Positions 55,504-63,740 of a stretch of 64,000 nucleotides of DNA are shown one piece after another (positions within the stretch are counted from its first letter, which is position 1; each line of letters opens with the position of its first letter). The position numbers and the translations under genes were made by a program. Where the stretch lies: assembly GCA_003963365.1 (NCBI GenBank), contig RXJG01000001.1, positions 415,676-479,675 of the forward strand, in the 5' to 3' direction. Source of the stretch: Sphingobacteriales bacterium (GTDB taxonomy: Bacteria; Bacteroidota; Bacteroidia; Chitinophagales; Chitinophagaceae). Under the pieces are notes generated by a model. The model ran no database searches. It saw only the letters and a list, made by a program, of their open reading frames with translations, and was not told the DNA's origin.

Positions 55504-56052
55504 ATGAACAACAAATTTAGTACGCAAAAGTTACGCTTCCTTATATTTTTCATTCCGGCAGTTGTGCTGGTTTCTTCTTTTAATCAACCACCTGCAAAAG
55601 CAAAATTAAAATGGATGACCCTGGCAGAAGCCCAAACGGCTATGAAAACAAATCCCAAACCATTGTTGATTGATTTGTATACAGACTGGTGTGGCTGGTG
55701 TAAGGTAATGGACAAGAATACTTATTCAAATGAAAAAGTAATTACGTACGTCGAAGATAAATTTTACCCGGTGAAACTGGATGCTGAAACCAAAGACTCA
55801 TTAAACTGGAATGGCAGGGTTTTTAAATACAATAAGCAATACCGCATTAATGAAATTGCTATTTACTTTACCGGGGGAGATCTGAGTTTTCCAACTACCA
55901 TCTTTGTTAATGATAAAACTGCCGATCCTCAAAACATTGCCGGCTATATGAAGCCTTCTGAGCTGGAACCTATCGCCAAATATTTTGGGGAAGGAAAATT
56001 TGGTAAACAAAGTTTTGAAAGTTTTCAGCAAAATTTTAAATCCGAATGGTAA
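55504..56052 (+). CDS. exported thioredoxin-like protein
   Basis: A 182-residue protein with an N-terminal membrane anchor or signal (residues 8-25, FLIFFIPAVVLVSSF) and a thioredoxin fold. The active site WCGWC (Cys63 and Cys66) follows LLIDLYTDWCGWCKVMD and is intact. A Pro in FPTTIFVN supplies the cis-proline region. It resembles DUF255-like/thioredoxin-7 proteins of the periplasm, with a redox role likely. The 427-base region after it contains no gene but two leader-like elements. Confidence 0.85.
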   Translation: MNNKFSTQKLRFLIFFIPAVVLVSSFNQPPAKAKLKWMTLAEAQTAMKTNPKPLLIDLYTDWCGWCKVMDKNTYSNEKVITYVEDKFYPVKLDAETKDSLNWNGRVFKYNKQYRINEIAIYFTGGDLSFPTTIFVNDKTADPQNIAGYMKPSELEPIAKYFGEGKFGKQSFESFQQNFKSEW

Positions 56053-56106
56053 AAAAAAATTGCAGGTGTGATTGTAATTTAAAAAAGTTGTATATTGCAC
56101 CTATAT

Positions 56107-56169
56107 GATAAGGTTTAATGGTTAATGGTAACTGATTAGCGTCCCGCCTCCCGGCGGGACATTTTTTTT
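56107..56169 (+). ncRNA. candidate leader RNA element 1 with terminator
   Basis: Starts with GATAAGGTTTAATGG and continues to a shared 23-base motif (56107-56129), then TGATTAG and the hairpin GTCCCGCC (56141-56148) / GGCGGGAC (56153-56160) with ATTTTTTTT. Inside is a tiny ORF ATG (56118) encoding Met-Val-Asn-Gly-Asn and a TGA. A TATATTGC-like box lies just upstream. The identity of this RNA is unknown. Confidence 0.5.
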
Positions 56170-56371
56170 GCCTCTTCCCGTACAATTTTATACCTGCAAA
56201 AGCTTAGTGGAGTACAATGAATGACTGCAAACGTTTGTGGCAAAAAATGATTATTTCTTTCCTTTAATTCAAAAAAGACATGCTATTATCCAAAGCAGAC
56301 TAATTTATTTTAAAGCGGCTTGCTGCAACCATATTTATATATAAGCCGACTATTTAAATGGTTTTTCATAG

Positions 56372-56444
56372 GATAAGGTTTAATGGTTAATGGTTTTAAT
56401 GATTAGATAGCCCTTTCGGTTCTCCGGGAGGGTTTTTTGTTTTT
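56372..56444 (+). ncRNA. candidate leader RNA element 2 with terminator, before the permease
   Basis: The same 23-base motif (56372-56394), then TGATTAG at the matching place and a different hairpin CCCTTTCGG (56411-56419) / CCGGGAGGG (56424-56432), with TTTTTTGTTTTT. The tiny ORF at ATG 56383 encodes Met-Val-Asn-Gly-Phe-Asn-Asp and a TAG. It ends 35 bases before the permease start, which suggests control of the permease. Confidence 0.5.
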
Positions 56445-56479
56445 GTTCAATGTTGACTTAAATTGAATTTTTTTCCGGA

Positions 56480-57838
56480 TTGAATTCAACACCACACCTG
56501 CAACGACGACTAGGATTATTTCATGCTACTGTACTTAATATGATTGATATGGTAGGCATAGGTCCTTTTATTACACTTTCCATTGTAGTTAGCGTAATGA
56601 ACGGACCGTGGTTTTTATATGCCTGGTTTGCCGGGGCTTTACTTTCTTTAATTGATGCCATGATCTGGAGCGAACTGGGTGCAGCTTATCCACTGGCAGG
56701 TGGTAGTTACAATTTTTTAAAAGAAGCCTACGGAAAAGATGGTGCCGGTAAAATGATGTCATTCCTGTATGTATGGCAAACAATGATACAAGCACCATTA
56801 GTTGCTGCTTCAGCCGCCATTGGATTTTCGCAGTATTTCTGTTACCTGGTACCACTGGAAGCCGGGCAGCAAAAACTTGTTTCAGGCTTGGTGATATTGT
56901 TTGTTACATTTTTATTGTACCGGAATATTGAATCGATAGGAAAGATAGGGGTATTGTTGTGGATGGGTGTTATTTTAATAATGAGCTGGATTATTTTTGC
57001 TGGTGTAAGTAATGGGCATTTTTTTGCCCCTCTCACTAAAATAAATGATGGTTTCAACGGAGGGCAATTATTTTTTGTAGTACTGGGGCAAGCATCCGTT
57101 AAAACGATTTACAGTTATTTAGGATACTATAATGTATGTCACCTGGGGGGAGAAATTAAAAATCCGGGTAAGAATATTCCCCGCAGTATGTTTATTTCTA
57201 TAATAGGAATTGCGGTGTTGTACTTAGCTATGAATTTAAGTGTAAGCAGTGTTATAGGCTGGCAGGAAATAAAAAGTTTACAGGATATGGGAAAGGCCGA
57301 ACATGTAGTGAGCACTTTTATTGAACGGTTATATGGGTATGGTGCTGCCAGGATTGCAACGGGCTTGATTTTATGTGTTGCCTTTGCCTCCTTATTTGCT
57401 GTGATGCTGGGTTATAGCCGTGTTCCTTTTGCTGCAGCGGCTGACGGTTCTTTCTTTAAAGTTTTTGCCAAACTGCATCCCACGAAAAACTTTCCTTATG
57501 TTTCATTACTGGTGTTATGTGCATTGGCATTTATATTCAGTCTCACTTTTAAAATGAAACATATTATTGATGGCATACTGGCCATGCGTATCATTGTTCA
57601 GTTTGTGGCGCAGGCAGTAGGAGTGGTGTTGCTGAGAAAGAAAAAAGGTACTGCCGGTCTTCCATATAAAATGCCTTTGTATCCTTTGCCGGTGATACTG
57701 GCCATAGCGATGTGGTTATATATTTTCTTTTCTACCCAATGGATGATTATGAAATATTTTGTGGCTGTATTTGGCACCGGCCTCATCGTTTATTTTATTT
57801 ATGCCAACTATAAAAAACAATGGCCATTTAATAAGTAG
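56480..57838 (+). CDS. APC superfamily amino acid permease
   Basis: A 452-residue inner membrane transporter with about twelve hydrophobic helices. The first helix carries VGIGPFITLS, close to the G-I/V-G-x-G-x-F substrate-binding signature of the amino acid/polyamine/organocation superfamily, and GPWFLYAWFAGALLSLIDA follows. The substrate amino acid cannot be told. The start is a TTG at 56480 (MNSTPHLQRRLG); no ATG is available. Preceded by two leader-like elements; its 3' end overlaps the convergent membrane protein gene by 11 bases. Confidence 0.88.
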   Translation: MNSTPHLQRRLGLFHATVLNMIDMVGIGPFITLSIVVSVMNGPWFLYAWFAGALLSLIDAMIWSELGAAYPLAGGSYNFLKEAYGKDGAGKMMSFLYVWQTMIQAPLVAASAAIGFSQYFCYLVPLEAGQQKLVSGLVILFVTFLLYRNIESIGKIGVLLWMGVILIMSWIIFAGVSNGHFFAPLTKINDGFNGGQLFFVVLGQASVKTIYSYLGYYNVCHLGGEIKNPGKNIPRSMFISIIGIAVLYLAMNLSVSSVIGWQEIKSLQDMGKAEHVVSTFIERLYGYGAARIATGLILCVAFASLFAVMLGYSRVPFAAAADGSFFKVFAKLHPTKNFPYVSLLVLCALAFIFSLTFKMKHIIDGILAMRIIVQFVAQAVGVVLLRKKKGTAGLPYKMPLYPLPVILAIAMWLYIFFSTQWMIMKYFVAVFGTGLIVYFIYANYKKQWPFNK

Positions 57839-58529
57839 CCATTGTTTTTAATTTTCTTTCACGGTTTATAAGAATGCTGAGTGAAGCGAATTGTGAAAAC
57901 AATACAATAGGAACAATAACTCCCGGCAACCATATAAAAGGAAAATACAGTATGGCAATATTAGGCTGATCAAGAGCAAATTGCTGAAATGGATACGGCA
58001 ACGACAGGATGGCACTGACAATAATATTAAGCAATAAAACAAGACAAATTATATTCCACACTAAGATAGTTTTACTGCTGAGTTTGGATTTGATAAAGCC
58101 GAAGTAATAAACGAAAGGGGCTGAAACGCCTGATAATATATCAAAGTTTCGTCCTTCAAAAGTCATAAGTTGTGGAATGGTTTTATGTACAAATAACCAA
58201 AATAAAACCAATTCAACCGGAATGCGAATGATGTTGAGTATAGTAAGGTATTTAATATCGAGAGAACCGATTAGCATTCTTCCCCTGCCTGTAGAAAAAA
58301 GTATAACAATAAATACCATCGGCGGCATTACCAGTAAAAGAAAACGGGGAGGCAAACTACTGGTATCCGCATAAAACCCGGTAATACTTATTACTGTTTG
58401 CAACAGCATCCATCCGGTAATTATTAATAAAAGTTTTTTTGAATTGCCTGCAGCTTTGTAAAAAAGGAATACTGTTAAAAGGGTAGTAAATCCAAACACC
58501 AGGCTAATGTAGTAAGGTAAATTTTCCAT
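57828..58529 (-). CDS. integral membrane protein of unknown function
   Basis: A 233-residue protein with about six hydrophobic helices (for example ISLVFGFTTLLTVFLF; LIITGWMLLQTVISI; TILVWNIICLVLLLNIIVSAI, in part) and a charged tail RERKLKTMATY. The start is the ATG at 58529. No family was recognised. It lies 79 bases downstream of the Crp/Fnr regulator on the same strand, so both may form a unit. Its 3' end overlaps the end of the permease gene. Confidence 0.7.
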   Translation of the reverse strand: MENLPYYISLVFGFTTLLTVFLFYKAAGNSKKLLLIITGWMLLQTVISITGFYADTSSLPPRFLLLVMPPMVFIVILFSTGRGRMLIGSLDIKYLTILNIIRIPVELVLFWLFVHKTIPQLMTFEGRNFDILSGVSAPFVYYFGFIKSKLSSKTILVWNIICLVLLLNIIVSAILSLPYPFQQFALDQPNIAILYFPFIWLPGVIVPIVLFSQFASLSILINRERKLKTMATY

Positions 58530-58608
58530 TGCTTATAATTTTATTACACAAAGGAAATACAGATCTGGCCGGCAGCTCTTGTCATTTGGCAAGAAATAAT
58601 TCAGGCAA

Positions 58609-59190
58609 TTATTTTTTTTGAGACTCTTTTCTTATACGGCTAAGGGAAGTGTCAGTTACGCCTAAATAAGAGGCGATGTGTTTTAATGCTGCATGCTGAA
58701 AAATTTCCGGGTTGGTTTTTAGTAAGGTATCATACCGTTGTTCAGCTGTTTCGGTGATGTGAGAAAGCATCCGGTTTTTTAAAGAAGAAAAACCTTTTAC
58801 TAAAACTGCCCGGCCAAATTCTCTGAATTGCGGCAATGAGTGAAAGAGATGGTTTAACTCTTCATAACTAATTGCCCAGCCAATACAATCTTCCGTTGCC
58901 ATGATATTTTCTTTGGAAGGTACCCGGTTAAAAAAAGAATACACTTCAAACACTACCTGCCCGGTTGAATAGAAGTTAGTGGTAACATCATTTCCATTGG
59001 TATCATGTGCAAAGGCTCTCATAAATCCATTCTCCAGGAAAAAATATTCATCATTGATCCGTCCTTCTTTTAACAGGTATTCATTTTTCCCTATCTCTTT
59101 ATAAGAAAAAGCGGCACCAATTTCTTCAGCAATATTGTGTGCTACTAAATTGGAATCAAGAAAGAATTGAACTAACAGCCGGCGGTTCAT
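58609..59190 (-). CDS. Crp/Fnr family transcription regulator
   Basis: A 193-residue regulator. An N-terminal cyclic-nucleotide-binding-type domain (about residues 15-120, with KEYLLKEGRINDEYFFLENGFMRAF (in part) and TGQVVFEVYSFF) is followed by a C-terminal winged helix (HIASYLGVTDTSLSRIRKE). No Cys cluster for an iron-sulphur centre is seen, so it is not a classical Fnr. The ATG at 59190 is preferred to a TTG two codons earlier. It is upstream of an unknown membrane gene and downstream of the helicase. Confidence 0.88.
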   Translation of the reverse strand: MNRRLLVQFFLDSNLVAHNIAEEIGAAFSYKEIGKNEYLLKEGRINDEYFFLENGFMRAFAHDTNGNDVTTNFYSTGQVVFEVYSFFNRVPSKENIMATEDCIGWAISYEELNHLFHSLPQFREFGRAVLVKGFSSLKNRMLSHITETAEQRYDTLLKTNPEIFQHAALKHIASYLGVTDTSLSRIRKESQKK

Positions 59191-59226
59191 GATCAATCAT
59201 TGTAATTTAAAATTAGCATAATTCGT

Positions 59227-61050
59227 CTATTCAAATTCCCACACGGTACGGTACCGGCCATGTTGCTCAACATACCCAAGGAATTCGCTGTAAAACTTAT
59301 CCGCACCAATGGTAGCACTATCGCCTATAACAAATAATTGTTCTTTGGCACGGGTAATGGCTACATTCATGCGCCGGTAATCTTTCAGGAAACCAATTTC
59401 ACCTTCATCATTACTTCGCACTAACGATACAATTACCGTCTCCTTTTCCTGTCCCTGGAAACTGTCAATCGTACTGCAGCGGATTTCTTTTGACAATAGT
59501 TCTTTCGCAGCGGCCACTTGTCCCGAATAGGGTGAAATAAATGCCGTATTCTCCATGGCTAATGATTCTGTACGGATGATTTTTTGCACAATCTCCAACT
59601 CACCTCCATTCTGCAGGCTGATACCATCGGGGCCATGCATTTCGTTATAACCAGATCCGGCAGTATCAATAAAGGTTAGGTGTACGCCTTTATCTTTTAA
59701 ATGTTCAGCTGTTAATAATAAACTATCATAAAAATAATTACTGCTAAACCCGGCAATACTTTCCCGCATGCGGTATTGGGTGTTGAGCAAATAAACGTTG
59801 CTGATTTTATCAATAGCTGTTTCCAGAATAGATTGATTAAACCCCAATATTGCCGCATCATTGCTTAATACAGTTGGTGGCAATTGCCAATGATCTCCTG
59901 CTAATACTATTTTTTCAGCCAGCGGAAATATACACCATGCCAATGGCTCAATACATTGACCAGCTTCATCAATTACCAGCGTTTGAAACGGAATATAATC
60001 AATGCCAGCATCATACAATCCTATTGGGGTACCCGCTATCACCTGTGCTCCGGCAAATAATTTTTCTTCGTTATAAGTCTGCAATTTTTTTATTTCAGTT
60101 CGTATGTTTTTTACTTCTTTAAATAATAAATTTCGTTGTTCTCTTTCCGCTTTTCCAAAATGGCGTTTATATTTTAACGCCATCCTGCGAAACTCTTCCG
60201 CCCTAATCTTCAGTTGTTTTATTTCTTTTTGTTCCTTGCTGTTATTCAATCGCCCTTCAGGGGTATGCTGAAAAATGGCTTCATCAGTTTTACTGGCATT
60301 ACCCACCCTTAATAAATTAATTCCCTGTTGAATTAATCCTTTGGCAATATTATCAACGGCAGTATTGCTGGGTGCCGAAACCAGCACTTTTTCACCTTTA
60401 CCTACCAGTTGTATTATCGCTTCAATTAAAGTAGTTGTTTTGCCGGTACCTGGCGGGCCGTGTACAATAGTAATATTTTCATTTGTTAATACTGCTGCTA
60501 TGGCCTGTTGCTGACTTTGATTGAGTTGCCTGTTTTTGAAACCGATGTTGATGGAAGGAATTTGAACAGGTAATTTTATTGTTGGCTGCTTGTGTAATGT
60601 TTCAAAAAGTTTGAAAAGTTTTTTATTCTCCTCCAGTTGCTCCAGTACTTTTTTCATAATGCTGGTAGTTCTGGTATCAGGAGTTAGTTTGATGCCTACT
60701 CCATTATCTTCAATCCAGTCAGGAAAATCGGGAGCAAACAAACGAAACTCCCCGTTACGGTTATCCAAACTTATCAATACACCTTTAACCGGTTCTTCTC
60801 CGCTGATGAAACATTCAATAGCTGCACCATCCGTAAACATATTTACTTCCGGTGGAAAGTGGAGTTTGAAACTGATCTCCGGGTAATCTGCATAGCCAAA
60901 TGTTTTTTTAGTCACAATGATGGGATGCAGGGCAAGTCCTTCATTTTTTAATTGTTTTAAGGTATGCTGCTGGTCGAGTTGAAATCGTTGTGCCTGTTCT
61001 TTTTCCTCCAGGTCAATACATTTCAGCAATGTTTGTATGTGCGGATGCAT
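59227..61050 (-). CDS. SF1B DNA/RNA helicase, IGHMBP2-like
   Basis: A 607-residue superfamily 1 helicase from the ATG at 61050 (MHPHIQTLL); a TTG 20 codons upstream was rejected because it precedes the conserved start. Motifs in order: GPPGTGKTTTLIEA (I), DEAGQ (II), GDHWQLPP (III), NTQYRM (IV), SPYSGQVAAAKELLSKEIRCSTIDSFQGQEKETVIVSLVRSN (V region, in part) and NVAITRAKEQLFVIGD (VI). An N-terminal beta domain precedes the motor. Likely DNA or RNA unwinding in repair or RNA metabolism. Confidence 0.9.
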   Translation of the reverse strand: MHPHIQTLLKCIDLEEKEQAQRFQLDQQHTLKQLKNEGLALHPIIVTKKTFGYADYPEISFKLHFPPEVNMFTDGAAIECFISGEEPVKGVLISLDNRNGEFRLFAPDFPDWIEDNGVGIKLTPDTRTTSIMKKVLEQLEENKKLFKLFETLHKQPTIKLPVQIPSINIGFKNRQLNQSQQQAIAAVLTNENITIVHGPPGTGKTTTLIEAIIQLVGKGEKVLVSAPSNTAVDNIAKGLIQQGINLLRVGNASKTDEAIFQHTPEGRLNNSKEQKEIKQLKIRAEEFRRMALKYKRHFGKAEREQRNLLFKEVKNIRTEIKKLQTYNEEKLFAGAQVIAGTPIGLYDAGIDYIPFQTLVIDEAGQCIEPLAWCIFPLAEKIVLAGDHWQLPPTVLSNDAAILGFNQSILETAIDKISNVYLLNTQYRMRESIAGFSSNYFYDSLLLTAEHLKDKGVHLTFIDTAGSGYNEMHGPDGISLQNGGELEIVQKIIRTESLAMENTAFISPYSGQVAAAKELLSKEIRCSTIDSFQGQEKETVIVSLVRSNDEGEIGFLKDYRRMNVAITRAKEQLFVIGDSATIGADKFYSEFLGYVEQHGRYRTVWEFE

Positions 61051-61146
61051 GCGGTGAAAATAATAAGTAACGATGAAATATAGGACGGGATTTTTAAAAG
61101 ACTGATCCAATTAAGACGGTAATACATTATCCTTTATTTTCGTATT

Positions 61147-62097
61147 ATGGCATTATTACATGTTGAACAGGTTAGCAAATGGGAAGGAGAGAAGCAGGTA
61201 GTAAATAACCTCAGCTTTTCACAGGAGGCATTGCAAAAAATTGCTATAGCCGGTGAAACAGGATCGGGCAAAACAAGTTTATTAAAAATGATTGCCGGAT
61301 TTACAGAACCGGCTTCGGGGAAAATATTTTTTAACGGGGAAAAAGTATTGGGCCCAAATGAGCAGTTAATAGCCGGGCATAAAGGCATAGCTTACCTGAG
61401 CCAGTATTTTGAATTGCGTAACAATTATTATGTGTACGAATTACTGGAGATGGCCAATCAATTAACGGTAGATGATGCCCGTAAAATATTTACTGTTTGC
61501 CAGGTTGAACATTTGCTTCACCGGAGAACCAATCAATTGTCGGGCGGAGAAAAACAACGGATTGCTTTAGCAAGATTACTGATTACTTCTCCCAAACTTT
61601 TATTGCTGGATGAGCCATTTTCCAACCTGGATGCGATTCATAAATCAACTATTAAAAAAGTAATTCATGATATTGGTGATCAGTTAGGAATCACCTGTAT
61701 GTTAGTTTCGCATGATCCATCGGACACACTTCCATGGGCTGATAATATTATGGTGATGAAAGAGGGTGCCATAGTACAAATGGATACACCACAAAATATC
61801 TACCACAAACCGGCTAATGAATATTGCGCCGGGCTTTTTGGGGAGTATAATTTGATAGATATAGAAAATAAAAAGTTTTTTATCAGACCCGAACATCTTA
61901 TCATTTCCACACAGCCAGTTTCAGCATCTTTCCAGGCGGCAGTTCAATCAGTTTCATTCATGGGCAGTTATTATTTAATTCAACTTATAACCAATAATCA
62001 ATTATTTATTGCAACTGTCAATCAGGGCGATTTGACTCCGGGTAGCACCGTTTTTATATCATTTAAAAAGGAAAATTTTTGGTCATTCACATCCTGA
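61147..62097 (+). CDS. ABC transporter ATP-binding protein with TOBE-like C-terminus
   Basis: A 316-residue ATPase. Walker A is AGETGSGKTSLLKM, the signature LSGGEKQRIALARLL and Walker B LLLLDEPFSNLD are complete, with the H-loop Ser-His at LVSHDPSD. The last 80 residues (FFIRPEHLIIS, VSFMGSYYLIQL) resemble the TOBE domain of PotA/FbpC-type importers. No permease or binding protein lies near. It is divergent from the helicase and starts at the ATG at 61147. Confidence 0.88.
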   Translation: MALLHVEQVSKWEGEKQVVNNLSFSQEALQKIAIAGETGSGKTSLLKMIAGFTEPASGKIFFNGEKVLGPNEQLIAGHKGIAYLSQYFELRNNYYVYELLEMANQLTVDDARKIFTVCQVEHLLHRRTNQLSGGEKQRIALARLLITSPKLLLLDEPFSNLDAIHKSTIKKVIHDIGDQLGITCMLVSHDPSDTLPWADNIMVMKEGAIVQMDTPQNIYHKPANEYCAGLFGEYNLIDIENKKFFIRPEHLIISTQPVSASFQAAVQSVSFMGSYYLIQLITNNQLFIATVNQGDLTPGSTVFISFKKENFWSFTS

Positions 62098-62209
62098 AAG
62101 AATAGTTATTCACACAATTCAGCCATTATTTCACAACGGGTTTTTACGATATATAAAAAAAGCTTCAAATGGGTATATTGCCTGTTTAAACTGTTTTGAA
62201 AAGTTACCC

Positions 62210-63613
62210 ATGTACATAAAAAAAATTTTGCTGGTATTATTTTTAATGGTTAGTGTGGCAGCAACTGCACAAAAAATTAAAAGCCAGCTCACTTACCGCA
62301 TCCTCCAAACAGCTAATACTTTGCTTGAAGCGCAACAGTTAGATGCCGCCGAAGAGTATTTTAAAAAAGGGTTAAGCAGGGCAAAAGGAAATTACGATTA
62401 TTATTGCCAGGCATTAGCCTACCAGGGACTGGGAACTTTATACGCCAAACTCGATCTTAAAGACAGGGCAATTGAATGCTATAGAAATGCTATTAGTCTA
62501 TACAGGATACAAAAGCAAATGGTAATTGCCAGTGTGGTGGAAAATTTATTAAAAAGCGTACAGGGAATTGGAGATTCATATGCTGGTATAGAAGTGGGAG
62601 CAAAAGGAATTAAGATGAGTATAATTGAGGTGAAACTAAGTAAAGACCGGGAGTTTGATTATACATTAAAAATGGATACCACTATCAATACGGATGCTGC
62701 TTCTCTTTCGTATCAAAGTGAAAAAGAAACAACTGATGCGATCAGTGTTTATTGGCATATTCTAAAAAACCGGTTTAAAATCGGCCCAAAGCAAGTGTAT
62801 ATTGTCATCAGCAGTGGTTTAAAGCAGGAATTAGACAAGTATAACAAGATTGACTATTTTGCCCAGGTTATACGGCCAAAAGAAATGGACAGTTCAGTTA
62901 AAGTAAGATGGGTTAAAGCAGAAGAAGAATCTGAACTGAGTGTTTTGGGGATCGTTCCGCAAAAGCATCGCTATACCACAGATCAGCTGGATGTTGGCAG
63001 TGGTAACACTAAGGGCGGTTATTTTAATGTCGTTAAAAATTTTATTCCGGTTACTTTCCCTGTTGGTACCAAATCATTTCAGCGATTGCTGGAATCTAAA
63101 ATAAATAAAGATGATCTGGGGGAATATATAAAAGCAGCTGAGAAAATATGGAAAGACAGTTTGGCTGCTATCGTTTCCGGCTATTTCAGTGATAAGATTG
63201 ATTATAAACAAAGAGACATATTATATTTATCCGGCGGAATTGTTTGGTCAATTACTTCGCTTACCTATCCACAAAGAGTAAATGATACATATACTGAGAT
63301 TAAACAAAGCGATATAACTGCCTTTAGAAATAACCTGATAAATAATTATGATAAAATTATTCAGCCTGATTTTAGCCTGGTAACAGATAGTATGGTGGCA
63401 GAAGCGGCCAGGAAAAATATTGCCCAGGTTTTAAAAACCTATGACCGCAAAGCCATGATTGCCGGTACAATCTGGCTGGATGAGTTAATAAAAGAAATAA
63501 ACTCTATTAAGCCGGATAAGAAAATCATTTTCCCCAAATATGCATATATGGGATGGATAAGCGGGTATATCATTAAAAAAGTAACCCACCAATACACCGG
63601 CTTTTTCAAATAA
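62210..63613 (+). CDS. exported TPR protein with a Ppx/GppA-like ASKHA domain
   Basis: A 467-residue protein with signal peptide (residues 1-20, SVAATAQ) and two or three TPR-like helical repeats (about 25-115; AEEYFKKGLSRAKGNYDYYCQALAYQGLG, in part). Then come stretches that match the exopolyphosphatase/GppA order: YAGIEVGAKGIKMSIIEV (124-141, phosphate loop 1), KAEEESELSVLGI (236-248, like the E-E-E-A-R motif), LDVGSGNTKGGYF (260-272, loop 2) and ILYLSGGIVWSITSL (337-351). The usual Asp of loop 1 is Glu. A secreted member would be unusual; activity is unknown. Confidence 0.65.
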   Translation: MYIKKILLVLFLMVSVAATAQKIKSQLTYRILQTANTLLEAQQLDAAEEYFKKGLSRAKGNYDYYCQALAYQGLGTLYAKLDLKDRAIECYRNAISLYRIQKQMVIASVVENLLKSVQGIGDSYAGIEVGAKGIKMSIIEVKLSKDREFDYTLKMDTTINTDAASLSYQSEKETTDAISVYWHILKNRFKIGPKQVYIVISSGLKQELDKYNKIDYFAQVIRPKEMDSSVKVRWVKAEEESELSVLGIVPQKHRYTTDQLDVGSGNTKGGYFNVVKNFIPVTFPVGTKSFQRLLESKINKDDLGEYIKAAEKIWKDSLAAIVSGYFSDKIDYKQRDILYLSGGIVWSITSLTYPQRVNDTYTEIKQSDITAFRNNLINNYDKIIQPDFSLVTDSMVAEAARKNIAQVLKTYDRKAMIAGTIWLDELIKEINSIKPDKKIIFPKYAYMGWISGYIIKKVTHQYTGFFK

Positions 63614-63637
63614 GTTATTACTACAGTACCATTTTTT

Positions 63638-63685
63638 AACAAAGCCTTCGTCTTTCACCTGAATGATGAAGGCTTTGTTTTTTAA
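63638..63685. terminator. terminator after the TPR-Ppx-like gene
   Basis: AACAAAGCCTTC (63638-63649) pairs with GAAGGCTTTGTT (63668-63679), followed by TTTTT; T-run on the other side too, so it works in both directions. Confidence 0.85.
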
Positions 63686-63740
63686 AGGAAACAAATAACG
63701 GCATTCAATTTGCAAAACTTACTTCAGGAATTAAAGCGTT

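Larger units (their letters stand above)
56053..56479 (+). other. gene-free 427-base region with two related leader/RNA elements
   Basis: Between the thioredoxin gene and the amino acid permease. It holds a TATATTGC box near 56090, element 1 (56107-56169) with terminator, an AT-rich stretch of 190 bases without coding potential, element 2 (56372-56444) with terminator, then 35 bases to the permease TTG start. No ORF over 15 codons with coding character was seen. Confidence 0.7.

Noticed and set aside
59227-61050. SF1 helicase as part of a defence island
   Set aside because: No nuclease, methylase or other defence gene beside it; the motif set fits a housekeeping IGHMBP2-like helicase.
61051-61110. 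20-codon N-terminal extension of the helicase from a TTG
   Set aside because: The extension precedes the conserved part and the ATG at 61050 is in frame and adequate.
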